Assembly: GCA_045580145.1 (NCBI GenBank)
Contig: JAZNNI010000117.1
Coordinates: 1-25,417 of the forward strand
Reading direction: 5' to 3'
DNA length: 25,417 bases
DNA from: UBA1738 sp045580145
GTDB taxonomy: Bacteria; Bacillota; Clostridia; UBA1381
Shown: positions 12,457 to 19,871 of the stretch, piece by piece
Position numbering within the stretch: position 1 is the first letter of the stretch
Layout of the letters: each line of letters starts with the position of its first letter
The notes under the pieces: model-generated
What the model was told of the DNA's origin: nothing
Databases searched by the model: none
What the model saw: only the letters and a program-made list of their open reading frames with translations
Program-made: the position numbers and the translations under genes

Positions 12457-14578
12457 AATTACATCTGCAAACTGCCAGACTTTCCCAAGCCTCCAGCTTG
12501 AACTTTACTTCGGTATGCGTATCCTTGTTCAAAATTTCATACCTATATGCTTCTTCAACCAATACATATTCACCCTTTGGCAAAATAAGTGTATCCTCAA
12601 CTTCATCATAGCAGGAATTTGTTACAGTAACAACTGAAACATCATTTGTCTTTTTATCATACATAACAGTAGTAATAAGGCTTGTCTGCGACATCAAATC
12701 ACCATTTTTGAGTGAAATATCTGCGGTAACATTACAGTTCTTTAATATGTTTTCTATTTTGTCACGCATTTCTTTAGATGGATTTTCGCTATATCCCGAA
12801 AAGAACTGACTTGTAAAATAAACAGCATTTCCCTTGCCGTATTTATTCTTCGTTATAAGCGGATTTTCTTCGTCATATTTCTCCACAACCTCTGCATCTG
12901 TTACTGAAACAAGCTCGATAAAGCTTTGGAGCCTTGCACCTGCTGTGTTTTCCTTTAACAATGACGGATGCTCTATATATAAAACATCATCTCTGTCAAT
13001 ACCAAAAACCTTATCAAGTCCACCTCCCGGCAGATCCATATAGCATATGCCTCCAGGTCTTTTTTCTGCAAGAATAAAGTCAGCAATTACAGTACCGCCA
13101 TTTCTTACGAATGCTTCTATTTTCTCTGCACATTCCTCCGACAATATATATGAGCAAGGTAATACAAGCACTTTATATTTACTGAGACTTCCCTTAATTA
13201 TTTCCTTCTCACATATAAAATCGCTATTTATATGTAGGTCACTCAATATATAGTTAGCACCGATAACTGCACCAAGGTAATTTTCATTCATAAGTTCGGT
13301 ATCCATCAAGTGATTTATATGCTGCGATGTGAATACTGCAACCTCCGCTTTTCTCTCAGATGAATTGTAAACCTCAAATGCGTCATTTAATTTCTCTGAA
13401 AGAACACCTACTTCAACAGCCTTCTTCAAAATCTTCCCATTTGGCTTCACAAGACCAAAGTCATTACCTTCAGTATCGCTCAGTCTTGGCCTCCAGCACC
13501 AATACATAAGTCCCTTTGTACCATAACCTGCTCTTTGCAAAAGCGCTGACTTAAGCTGATTTACAGAAGGTGTTTTAGGAGCACCAACTCCGGATTTTAC
13601 AGAGCCGCCTGCAGCTTCAACTACAAATGTCGGTTTGTTATACGCCTTTGCCATACTATCCGACATACACATATATAAGGCAGTCATTCGTGTAGGCTTG
13701 TCAAAGCAGCTTATACCGATAATATCAGTGCATTCTGATAATTTCCACGAATCAATGCCGTTGTTTATTCCGGTAAGCATTTCCGTAATTGTTGGTTGCA
13801 TCGCACCATTCTCTTTAAATATACAGTCTGCCGCTTTTATGTGGTCAGAAAGATTTGTTTCCATAAAGCTTCGCCAGTCCTCCCACGACACAAATCCACC
13901 AAGCTGTCTTGAATTGTCTGACGGTGGAAGCACCTGACAAAAATCGATATAATCTGATGGGCCTTCTGTTCCCCACGCCTCATTTAAATTAGCTATATCC
14001 TTATACTTTTCTTTAAGCCATACTCTGAATTTTGCAATAGTATGTTCACAATAGCATATCGCAGCATTTCCGCTGCCCGGACGAAACAGAGTAGGTTCTC
14101 CCCACAGAACATATCCACCAATTCTATCATCATTTGCAAAATGCTGTGCAACAGCTTTCAAAAAACGCTGAGCATATGCCTGATAGATTGGGTCATCAAT
14201 GCAAGGTACATTAAATTGCCCTTGCATCATATGCTGACCGTTTTTATCTATAAATCCTTTACCCGTACCGCGATATTCTTCCATAAGCCATCTGGGGGAG
14301 TAAAACCCAACGCTGTTCTGCGTCGCAACATTGATTATAGGCATTATATTATGTTTTACTGCGCACTCCACCATATGATCTATCAAGGTAAAATCAATTC
14401 TGCCTTTTTCATACTCTATATCATGCCATTCAGCAAAGCCATGAACACAGTTATATCCTAATTCTGCCATATTTTTAAGGTCATTATCCCACTCCTCAAT
14501 CGGAGCAGGTTTGGTTCTGCAAAAAGGTGCATACATAGCTCCCGTTAAAAACTTTTTGCTTTGTGTAATAAGTCCCAT
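12455..14578 (-). CDS. GH42-type beta-glycosidase
   Basis: This 707-residue enzyme has a TIM-barrel N-terminal half with the GH42/clan GH-A layout. LWGEPTLF carries the likely acid/base Glu161, and FVVEAAGGS the likely nucleophile Glu321. The 160-residue spacing is close to that of known GH42 beta-galactosidases. A flavodoxin-like trimerisation domain follows (about 400-610: VAVFTSQH, LVLPCSYILS, NGGTVIADF), then a small beta domain. There is no signal peptide, so it acts on imported oligosaccharides. The WGEP motif departs from the usual Asn-Glu acid/base pair, so the substrate may not be simple lactose. It is last in the murK-nanE-murQ operon, which suggests amino-sugar-containing glycans. 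The ATG has GGAGGG upstream. Confidence 0.85.
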   Translation of the reverse strand: MGLITQSKKFLTGAMYAPFCRTKPAPIEEWDNDLKNMAELGYNCVHGFAEWHDIEYEKGRIDFTLIDHMVECAVKHNIMPIINVATQNSVGFYSPRWLMEEYRGTGKGFIDKNGQHMMQGQFNVPCIDDPIYQAYAQRFLKAVAQHFANDDRIGGYVLWGEPTLFRPGSGNAAICYCEHTIAKFRVWLKEKYKDIANLNEAWGTEGPSDYIDFCQVLPPSDNSRQLGGFVSWEDWRSFMETNLSDHIKAADCIFKENGAMQPTITEMLTGINNGIDSWKLSECTDIIGISCFDKPTRMTALYMCMSDSMAKAYNKPTFVVEAAGGSVKSGVGAPKTPSVNQLKSALLQRAGYGTKGLMYWCWRPRLSDTEGNDFGLVKPNGKILKKAVEVGVLSEKLNDAFEVYNSSERKAEVAVFTSQHINHLMDTELMNENYLGAVIGANYILSDLHINSDFICEKEIIKGSLSKYKVLVLPCSYILSEECAEKIEAFVRNGGTVIADFILAEKRPGGICYMDLPGGGLDKVFGIDRDDVLYIEHPSLLKENTAGARLQSFIELVSVTDAEVVEKYDEENPLITKNKYGKGNAVYFTSQFFSGYSENPSKEMRDKIENILKNCNVTADISLKNGDLMSQTSLITTVMYDKKTNDVSVVTVTNSCYDEVEDTLILPKGEYVLVEEAYRYEILNKDTHTEVKFKLEAWESLAVCRCN

Positions 14579-14599
14579 AAATATTCCCTCCGTAAAACT

Positions 14600-15412
14600 T
14601 TATTTTTTTTCAAAATATTTATAAATTGCTTCTCTTATAACCCAATTATTTTCAGCAAGCAATGCTTCTGCTTTTTCGTATTCAAGTCCGGTAATATCTG
14701 ATACCATAACAATCGCTCTGTTTTTTAGCTTTATATTTGAAACGGTCATATTTACCATATAATTCTGATAAACATATCCCATCTTCACAAAGACAGCAGT
14801 AGAAAACATATTTAAAATCATTTTTTGCGAAGTGCCTGCCTTCATTCTGGTTGAACCTTTAATTGCTTCTGCTCCTGTCAGGGCTGCAACGGTAATATCG
14901 GCAATTTTTTCAAGCTTTGTGTCCTCATTATTAACAATCGCACCAGTAATGCAGCCTTTTTCCTTTGCTTTTTTCAAAAAAGCACACACAAACGGAGCAT
15001 TTCCTGAGGCAGATATTCCTATAACTATATCCCCCGTATTACAGCCTGCATTTTCAAAAGCTTCTTCACCTTTTAAAACATCATCCTCACAACCTTCACT
15101 TGCATTTACAACTGCTCCTGCACCGCCTGCAATAACAGCTTTTACAACATCTTTTGAAACACCGTATGTAGGCGGACACTCGGCTGCATCTGCAATAGCT
15201 AACCGCCCGCTCGTTCCGGCACCGCAATATACTATTTTGCCACCATTTTGCAAGGATTCATATGCCTTGTCCACTAATTTTGCTATCTGCGGTATGCACT
15301 TTACAACAATTCCCGCCACAATCGCATCTTCATTATTTATCAATGTTAAAATACCCTGTGTGCTTTCCTTAAATATGTTCTTCGTTTTTACATTTACACT
15401 CTCTGTATTCAT
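14600..15412 (-). CDS. murQ: N-acetylmuramic acid 6-phosphate etherase
   Basis: This 270-residue lyase cleaves the D-lactyl ether of MurNAc-6-P to give GlcNAc-6-P and lactate in the cytoplasm. Family motifs are clear. GAGTSGRLAIADAAECPPTY (64-83) has the SIS sugar-phosphate site and the likely catalytic Glu78. SEGCED (105-110), GISASGNAPFV and KGSTRMKAGTSQKMILNMFS follow. The length is slightly under the usual 300, with a short N-terminus. The ribosome site GAAAGGAAG lies inside the end of nanE, 13 bases from the ATG, so translation is probably coupled. It sits between nanE and the glycosidase gene. Confidence 0.95.
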   Translation of the reverse strand: MNTESVNVKTKNIFKESTQGILTLINNEDAIVAGIVVKCIPQIAKLVDKAYESLQNGGKIVYCGAGTSGRLAIADAAECPPTYGVSKDVVKAVIAGGAGAVVNASEGCEDDVLKGEEAFENAGCNTGDIVIGISASGNAPFVCAFLKKAKEKGCITGAIVNNEDTKLEKIADITVAALTGAEAIKGSTRMKAGTSQKMILNMFSTAVFVKMGYVYQNYMVNMTVSNIKLKNRAIVMVSDITGLEYEKAEALLAENNWVIREAIYKYFEKK

Positions 15413-15422
15413 AGTCTACAAG

Positions 15423-16100
15423 TTACTTCCTTTCTGCAGTCACAAAATATTGTGTAATAGCCATTGGGTTTGTAATTGCCTTTCCAATAAGAACACTGTC
15501 AAAGCCTTTTTCAAAAGCGGTGACAACGTCCTCATATCTCCAGAATCTACCTTCCGCAACCAATGTAATTCCCAGATTCATCTTCACTATTTCATCAATT
15601 AACGCAAAATCCGGCACATATTTTTCTTCTGCACTATGAAGCGCACCGGGTATGTATCCTGCAAGAGTTGTCGAAATAGCATCAGCACCAAGTTCTGCTG
15701 CTCTTTTTGCTTCAGCCGCTGTGCTTATGTCCGCCATAACCTTTAGCCCCAGTTCGTTTTGTATTCTTTTTATCAAATTCCCTGTCTCTTCACGAATTGA
15801 GCTCTCGTAAAAAGTAGCATCAAGTGCTATTATATTCGCACCTGCCTCTGCTATTTTTGCCGCACCTTCAAAATCCGGTGTAATTACAGTTCTTCCCGTT
15901 TCATCCTTTTTCTTGTCGATACCTATAATTGGGATTGATATTTCCTTTCTCATTGCCGAAATATCTTCTACTCCGTTCGCACGTATCGCTTTAGCACCGC
16001 CAAGTTCCGCTGCCTTCGCCATAATTGCAAGTGCATGCGAATCTCTAAGCGGATTTCCCTCTAAAGCCTGACACGAAACAATTATACCCTTTGGAAACAT
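15423..16100 (-). CDS. nanE: N-acetylmannosamine-6-phosphate 2-epimerase
   Basis: This 225-residue TIM-barrel enzyme converts ManNAc-6-P to GlcNAc-6-P in sialic acid and ManNAc breakdown. Typical segments are IVSCQALEGNPLRDS at the N-terminus, GAKAIRANGVEDI, IPIIGIDKK, IIALDATF, KVMADISTAAEA with the catalytic region, GADAISTTLAGY and the phosphate-binding VAEGRFWRYED/VLIGKAITNP. The ATG at 16100 has AGAGAGGG six bases upstream. A longer frame to 16166 overlaps the kinase gene and is not needed. It starts 16 bases after the kinase stop. No sialate lyase or sialic acid transporter is in the window. Confidence 0.95.
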   Translation of the reverse strand: MFPKGIIVSCQALEGNPLRDSHALAIMAKAAELGGAKAIRANGVEDISAMRKEISIPIIGIDKKKDETGRTVITPDFEGAAKIAEAGANIIALDATFYESSIREETGNLIKRIQNELGLKVMADISTAAEAKRAAELGADAISTTLAGYIPGALHSAEEKYVPDFALIDEIVKMNLGITLVAEGRFWRYEDVVTAFEKGFDSVLIGKAITNPMAITQYFVTAERK

Positions 16101-16116
16101 ATTATACCCTCTCTTC

Positions 16117-17031
16117 TTATAAAATTTGTTTTTTGGCAATTTCGTATGTGCCAAAAATAATTCCATTATCTTTATAATAAAAATTATTTACATTTATCTT
16201 GCTTCTAACTGTATTTTCAAAGCTTTCACCCCATAAATCCACCGTATTTACAAGTCCGCCTAAAACAAGAATTCCTTTTAAGTCTGCATATCCGGCTTTT
16301 TGTGCAGTTTCAAAAGCAAGCTCTCCAATATTCTCACCGGCTTCTTTAAAAATCTTTATACATTCTTCATCGCCACTTCTTCCGCACTCTGCTGCAACTC
16401 TTGTATATGAAGCAATGTTTTTTCTTTCAAAAGGCCCTATTCGTTCCCTTATTTCATCTCTTTGTATGCAAAACTGCTCTGCGCTTTCCGTTTTAGCCAA
16501 CGGCTGTGTACGTCCGGATATTTTAGTGGCAAGCGCCGACAGAGTTTCAACTCGGTCAAGCTCTTGAAGTGTCATTTGAACAGCTTTAAGCCCGATATCA
16601 TATCCGCTCCCTGCATCACTTATATTTGCACCCCAGCCACCACTTATAACATAACATCCATCCTTTGCTTTAGCTACGGAAATAACACCGGTCCCTGCCA
16701 AAATGACAATCTCCGCACCGTATGCTTCGGCTGAAGCAAGAGCTGCTGTGCCCTCGGATTCTCTATATACCGAAACAGGTGACTCAGGAAAATATTTTTC
16801 AAAAAAATCCTGTATCTGCTGTTTGTTTTTTCCTCCAAGATTTACCGCCACAGATTCAATATCATACATTCTTGAAATTTTATCAAGTATAGGTACAAGC
16901 ACCTCAATTTTATCGCAAATCGATGTTGCAACACCAACACCTTCTGCATCGTATCTGTCAATTTGAGCTCCTGTTTTATCAAATATACAAACAGCTGTTT
17001 TACTTCCGCCAATATCTGCTGCAAGAATCAT
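16117..17031 (-). CDS. murK: BadF-family amino-sugar kinase (MurNAc/GlcNAc kinase)
   Basis: This 304-residue kinase of the ASKHA/BadF-BcrA group has phosphate-1 motif DIGGSKTAVCIFD (6-18), AGTGVISVA and GGWGANISDAGSGYDIG in the middle, and ILVLGGLV as the adenosine motif. Homologues next to murQ in Clostridia phosphorylate MurNAc and GlcNAc at the 6-position, supplying substrate to MurQ without a PTS. It is the first gene of the operon and has AGAGGTG upstream of the ATG. A consensus promoter lies at 17080-17108. The symbol is assigned from family plus murQ context; a pure GlcNAc or ManNAc kinase is the alternative, which nanE would also fit. Confidence 0.82.
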   Translation of the reverse strand: MILAADIGGSKTAVCIFDKTGAQIDRYDAEGVGVATSICDKIEVLVPILDKISRMYDIESVAVNLGGKNKQQIQDFFEKYFPESPVSVYRESEGTAALASAEAYGAEIVILAGTGVISVAKAKDGCYVISGGWGANISDAGSGYDIGLKAVQMTLQELDRVETLSALATKISGRTQPLAKTESAEQFCIQRDEIRERIGPFERKNIASYTRVAAECGRSGDEECIKIFKEAGENIGELAFETAQKAGYADLKGILVLGGLVNTVDLWGESFENTVRSKINVNNFYYKDNGIIFGTYEIAKKQIL

Positions 17032-17079
17032 TTTTTCACCTCTGTAACTTTTTTACATTTAAGCCATTTATCTGTAATT

Positions 17080-17108
17080 ATAATATCATCGCTCCCCCTT
17101 ATTGTCAA
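17080..17108 (-). promoter_or_regulatory. Promoter of the murK-nanE-murQ-GH42 operon
   Basis: On the minus strand TTGACA (17108-17103) and TATTAT (17085-17080) have a 17-base spacer, giving a leader of about 40 bases before murK. The RpiR-type palindrome lies about 50-70 bases upstream of the -35. Confidence 0.8.
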
Positions 17109-17127
17109 TGGTTTTTAAAAATATTTA

Positions 17128-17177
17128 TTTACTTTTTTAATTCGGTATGTTACAATATCTATGTAACAATGTTACAT
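17128..17177 (+). promoter_or_regulatory. rpiR promoter overlapping a perfect palindromic operator
   Basis: TTTACT (17128-17133), 17 bases, then TACAAT (17151-17156) form the regulator's promoter. ATGTAACAATGTTACAT (17161-17177) is a perfect 17-base palindrome over the expected start site. An extra half-site ATGTTACA (17147-17154) overlaps the -10. This is a natural binding site for the RpiR regulator, allowing self-repression and control of the divergent operon. Confidence 0.72.
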
Positions 17178-17215
17178 TTTTAAATTCAATTATTACACAG
17201 AAAAGGATTATAGCT

Positions 17216-18064
17216 ATGACACAAGACGCTGTCCAGTTTTTAACAGAACATTACAATGAACTTACCGATTCCGAAAAAAAGCTTACAGACTATATAATTT
17301 CAAATATAGACTCTGCTATTTTTATGACTGTAAAAACTCTTGCGAGTAGCTCAGGGGTAAGCGTTGCAACAGTAGTGCGTTTAACTCAGCACTTAGGTTT
17401 TGACGGATATAAGGATTTTCGTTTATATCTCGCATCTCATAATTCTATAAAGCGCGACTTTATTCTTGATTTTGAAGACAAAGCCACTGATGCCAAATCA
17501 CAAATAAATAAGGTTTTGACAGCAAGCATCGACTCAATACAACTAACTCTTGACACCATAGATTATGAAACATTAGAAAAATCCGCAAATCTGATATCCA
17601 ACGCTTCCCGTATTTTGTTCTTTGGACTTGGTACATCATACATAGTTTGTTGCGATGCTATGCTAAAATTTCAAAGAGTCGGCAAAACAGTTTTTACAGC
17701 ATGTGATTTGCATTCTGCAACTGTTATTCTGTCAAGCTTTAAAAAAAATGACCTTGTTATTGGCATTTCTCATTCGGGCAAAAACAAAGATACCTGCAGC
17801 ATTATGAAACTTGCAAAACAGCTAAAAATAAAAACAATCGCATTAACTACTTTTCTGAACAGCCCTATTTGCAAATATTCCGATTATTTACTATATACAA
17901 AAACAAGAGAAAGTCCACTTCACAAAATCGCAATTACATCACGAATAAGTCAATTTTCCGTAATAGACGCTCTTTTTATGACCTATCTTGTGTCTAATTA
18001 TGATGATTGTATGAAAAACATTGACTGCATATTTAATAATTTAAATGATATGGGAATTGTATAA
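17216..18064 (+). CDS. RpiR/MurR-family transcriptional regulator
   Basis: This 282-residue protein has an N-terminal HTH_6 domain (1-77; MTVKTLASSSGVSVATVVRL is the recognition segment) and a C-terminal SIS domain (about 123-250; ILFFGLGTSYIVCCDAML, IGISHSGKNKDTCSIM) that senses a sugar phosphate. Divergence from murK-nanE-murQ suggests MurNAc-6-P or GlcNAc-6-P/ManNAc-6-P as effector, as for MurR. I chose ATG 17216 (AAAAGGA upstream); the frame is open to 17147, but that would run through the operator. The stop codon lies inside a long hairpin (18045-18095) that probably ends the transcript. Confidence 0.92.
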   Translation: MTQDAVQFLTEHYNELTDSEKKLTDYIISNIDSAIFMTVKTLASSSGVSVATVVRLTQHLGFDGYKDFRLYLASHNSIKRDFILDFEDKATDAKSQINKVLTASIDSIQLTLDTIDYETLEKSANLISNASRILFFGLGTSYIVCCDAMLKFQRVGKTVFTACDLHSATVILSSFKKNDLVIGISHSGKNKDTCSIMKLAKQLKIKTIALTTFLNSPICKYSDYLLYTKTRESPLHKIAITSRISQFSVIDALFMTYLVSNYDDCMKNIDCIFNNLNDMGIV

Positions 18065-18095
18065 TGATACTACTATTATACAATTCCCATATTAT
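18045..18095 (+). repeat. Long perfect hairpin overlapping the rpiR stop
   Basis: ATGGGAATTGTATAAT (18050-18065) has its exact complement at 18075-18090. Pairing extends outward to about 21 bp with one G-T pair. The left arm encodes the last residues and stop of the regulator. No T-run follows, so it is a terminator-like or mRNA-stabilising structure. Confidence 0.65.
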
Positions 18096-18399
18096 ATCTC
18101 CTCTATTTATCACTCTATGATTATAATATAAAAATGTAGTTATGGACTAATTGTACTGGCATTTTAACTTCATAACCTTTGTAGTAACTACTTGGAAGAA
18201 CATAAGAAGCAGCTTCGCCGCACCGCTCAGGACGGAAGTGCGGAGCAGTACCGCTTTTCTTAAGCCATATGCAATTTTAATAAAAAAACATCATAACTAC
18301 AACTACTTCCTATGTTTATATGAGTCGCATAATAAAAATTATGAATAATACATCTCTAACTGTAAAAAATAAAAAAAATTACACTTGGAGGTAAATAAA
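18096..18399. other. Non-coding region with a large imperfect inverted repeat
   Basis: There is no supported gene. GTAGTTATG (18136-18144) recurs inverted at 18292-18300 (CATAACTAC), with weaker matching further in (TAATTG..TGGC against GCCATATGCAATTTTA). At the centre, a GC-rich hairpin CCGCAC (18218-18223)/GTGCGG (18238-18243) stands out from the AT-rich flanks. It could be a small non-autonomous repeat or the remains of a structured leader. The ribosome site of the catalase gene (GGAGG) is at about 18387. Confidence 0.4.
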
Positions 18400-19065
18400 A
18401 TGTTTAAACACGAAAAAATGCTTTTCCATCCTGTAGAGGTAGAAAGAGCAAATCCGCAATATGCAGTATTACTTCAGGAACAACTCGGAGGCGGAAACGG
18501 AGAGCTTAAGGCTGCTATGCAGTATATGTCACAGAGCTTTCGTATTAAGGACCCTGAAATCAAGGATTTATTCCTCGATATAGCTGCTGAGGAGCTTAGT
18601 CATATGGAAATGGTTTCGCAAACCATTAACCTTTTAAATGGTCACGATGTGGATGCAACAAAGGTGCAGGCAGGCGAGGTTCAATCTCACGTCATTTTAG
18701 GCTTAAACCCCGGACTTATAAATGCTTCGGGCTATTCCTGGACTGCAGATTATGTTACAGTAACTGGAGATTTGTGCGCTGACCTTTTGAGCAACATCGC
18801 ATCCGAACAACGCGCAAAGGTGGTTTATGAATATTTGTATCGCCAGATAGATGATAAAAAGGTAAGAGAGACCATTGATTTTCTCCTCAATCGTGAGGAG
18901 GCTCATAATCAGATGTTCCGTGATGCATTTAACAAAGTACAAAACAGCGGTTCTAACAGAGATTTTGGTACAACAAAAGCAGCAAAAATGTATTTTTCAA
19001 TGTCTGATCCCGGACCCAATTCATTTGCAAGCAATGAAACCACAGCACCATCGTTCAACAAATAA
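18400..19065 (+). CDS. Manganese-containing (non-haem) catalase
   Basis: This 221-residue ferritin-like protein should break down hydrogen peroxide at a di-manganese site. Ligands match the family by motif and spacing: Glu35 (GGNGELKAAMQY), Glu65 and His68 (AAEELSHMEM), Glu136 (ASEQRAKVVYEY) and His169 (NREEAHNQMF). It is shorter than the roughly 266-residue lactobacillus enzyme and close in size to the spore-coat relative CotJC, so spore or oxygen protection are both possible. The C-terminal tail (DPGPNSFASN) is of the catalase type. The ATG at 18400 has GGAGG eight bases upstream; an in-frame TTG at 18385 is not needed. A strong terminator follows, so it is monocistronic. Confidence 0.9.
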   Translation: MFKHEKMLFHPVEVERANPQYAVLLQEQLGGGNGELKAAMQYMSQSFRIKDPEIKDLFLDIAAEELSHMEMVSQTINLLNGHDVDATKVQAGEVQSHVILGLNPGLINASGYSWTADYVTVTGDLCADLLSNIASEQRAKVVYEYLYRQIDDKKVRETIDFLLNREEAHNQMFRDAFNKVQNSGSNRDFGTTKAAKMYFSMSDPGPNSFASNETTAPSFNK

Positions 19066-19068
19066 TAG

Positions 19069-19097
19069 AAAAAGCCGTCATAGACGGCTTTTTCTTT
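19069..19097 (+). terminator. Terminator of the catalase gene (bidirectional)
   Basis: AAAAAGCCGTC (19069-19079) and GACGGCTTTTT (19083-19093) form a perfect stem with a three-base loop, followed by CTTT. It also serves the convergent cupin gene, whose stop overlaps its right end. Confidence 0.88.
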
Positions 19098-19425
19098 ATT
19101 GCTCGCAAACTACTGCGAAAAAATACAAATTACTATCTGAGTCGTTTATCAGGCAATGATAATGCCCCTTCGCGCAATAATGCGCCTGACCTTCTTTTAT
19201 TTCCATAATCTCATTTTCGTATCGCACCTTGCCCTTACCCTTGATTATATACATAATCTCGCTGTTGGTTTCGTGCTTATGATAACCGATAGATGCGCCA
19301 GGCTCTAAATAGTCGCACATAATATTGTTCATATTATCCTTATGGCTTCTTATATAAAAATTGCCCTTGCCGCCCAAAAACTCGGTCTTTTTATCAAAAG
19401 GCATACTTTCAAAATCAATAATCAT
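19096..19425 (-). CDS. Small single-domain cupin protein
   Basis: This 109-residue protein has both cupin motifs. GASIGYHKHETNSEIMYIIK (43-62) gives His49, His51 and Glu56. The second motif region, KGHYHCLIND, gives His90. A metal ion is therefore likely bound inside a small beta barrel. Single-domain cupins of this kind include sugar-binding, oxygenase-like and unknown-function members; the substrate cannot be told from the sequence. The ATG at 19425 has GGAG eight bases upstream and is preferred to a GTG three codons earlier. It converges on the catalase gene and lies downstream of the HPr-like gene on the same strand. Confidence 0.88.
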   Translation of the reverse strand: MIIDFESMPFDKKTEFLGGKGNFYIRSHKDNMNNIMCDYLEPGASIGYHKHETNSEIMYIIKGKGKVRYENEIMEIKEGQAHYCAKGHYHCLINDSDSNLYFFAVVCEQ

Positions 19426-19488
19426 AATTTTCACTCCTCTAAAGAAAAATCAGCAGACCAAACAAGCCTGCTGACAAAAGTTTCCCAA

Positions 19489-19719
19489 TCAGTCAACAAT
19501 AAGTCTGTCGATTTCTGCTAAAAATTCATCACAGTCATCGCTGTGAACCTCAACCTTGATTGCCTTTGAAAGATTAAGGCTGAATATACCCATAATAGAT
19601 TTTGCATCAACTACGTATCTTCCTGATGTCAAATCAACATCAAAATCATACTTTGATACTATGTTTACAAAATCCTTAACGTCATTAATTGAATTAAGCA
19701 TAAGATTAAAAGTTTTCAT
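19489..19719 (-). CDS. HPr/Crh-like protein lacking the PTS histidine
   Basis: This 76-residue protein has the HPr fold signature around YVVDAKSIMGIFSLNLSKAI (35-54). Ser41 there matches the regulatory Ser46 of HPr. The N-terminal segment that should contain the phosphorylated His15 (GLHARPA in HPr) reads LNSINDVKDFVNIV, with no His. It therefore cannot pass phosphate in the PTS but could be phosphorylated by HPr kinase, as Bacillus Crh is, and act with CcpA. The acidic end DDCDEFLAEIDRLIVD fits the last HPr helix. AGGAGGAG lies before the ATG. The gene appears to stand alone. Confidence 0.8.
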   Translation of the reverse strand: MKTFNLMLNSINDVKDFVNIVSKYDFDVDLTSGRYVVDAKSIMGIFSLNLSKAIKVEVHSDDCDEFLAEIDRLIVD

Positions 19720-19871
19720 ATTTAACTCCTCCTATTTGTAGTGTATCCAAATACTTACATTTATATCATACAACTTTTTTTGAAAATAGTCAATGGGGTA
19801 TTGCAGAATTTCCGCAAATTTTATATAATAGTAATAATAAATATTCAAATTAAATTTCAAAAGAGGTAAAA

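Noticed and set aside
14832..15602. 256-codon plus-strand open frame
   Set aside because: It is antisense to murQ and nanE, whose motifs are unmistakable; the frame is a codon-bias shadow.
18151..18348. 65-codon open frame upstream of the catalase
   Set aside because: It crosses a GC-rich hairpin and inverted repeat, and has no ribosome site or recognisable sequence.
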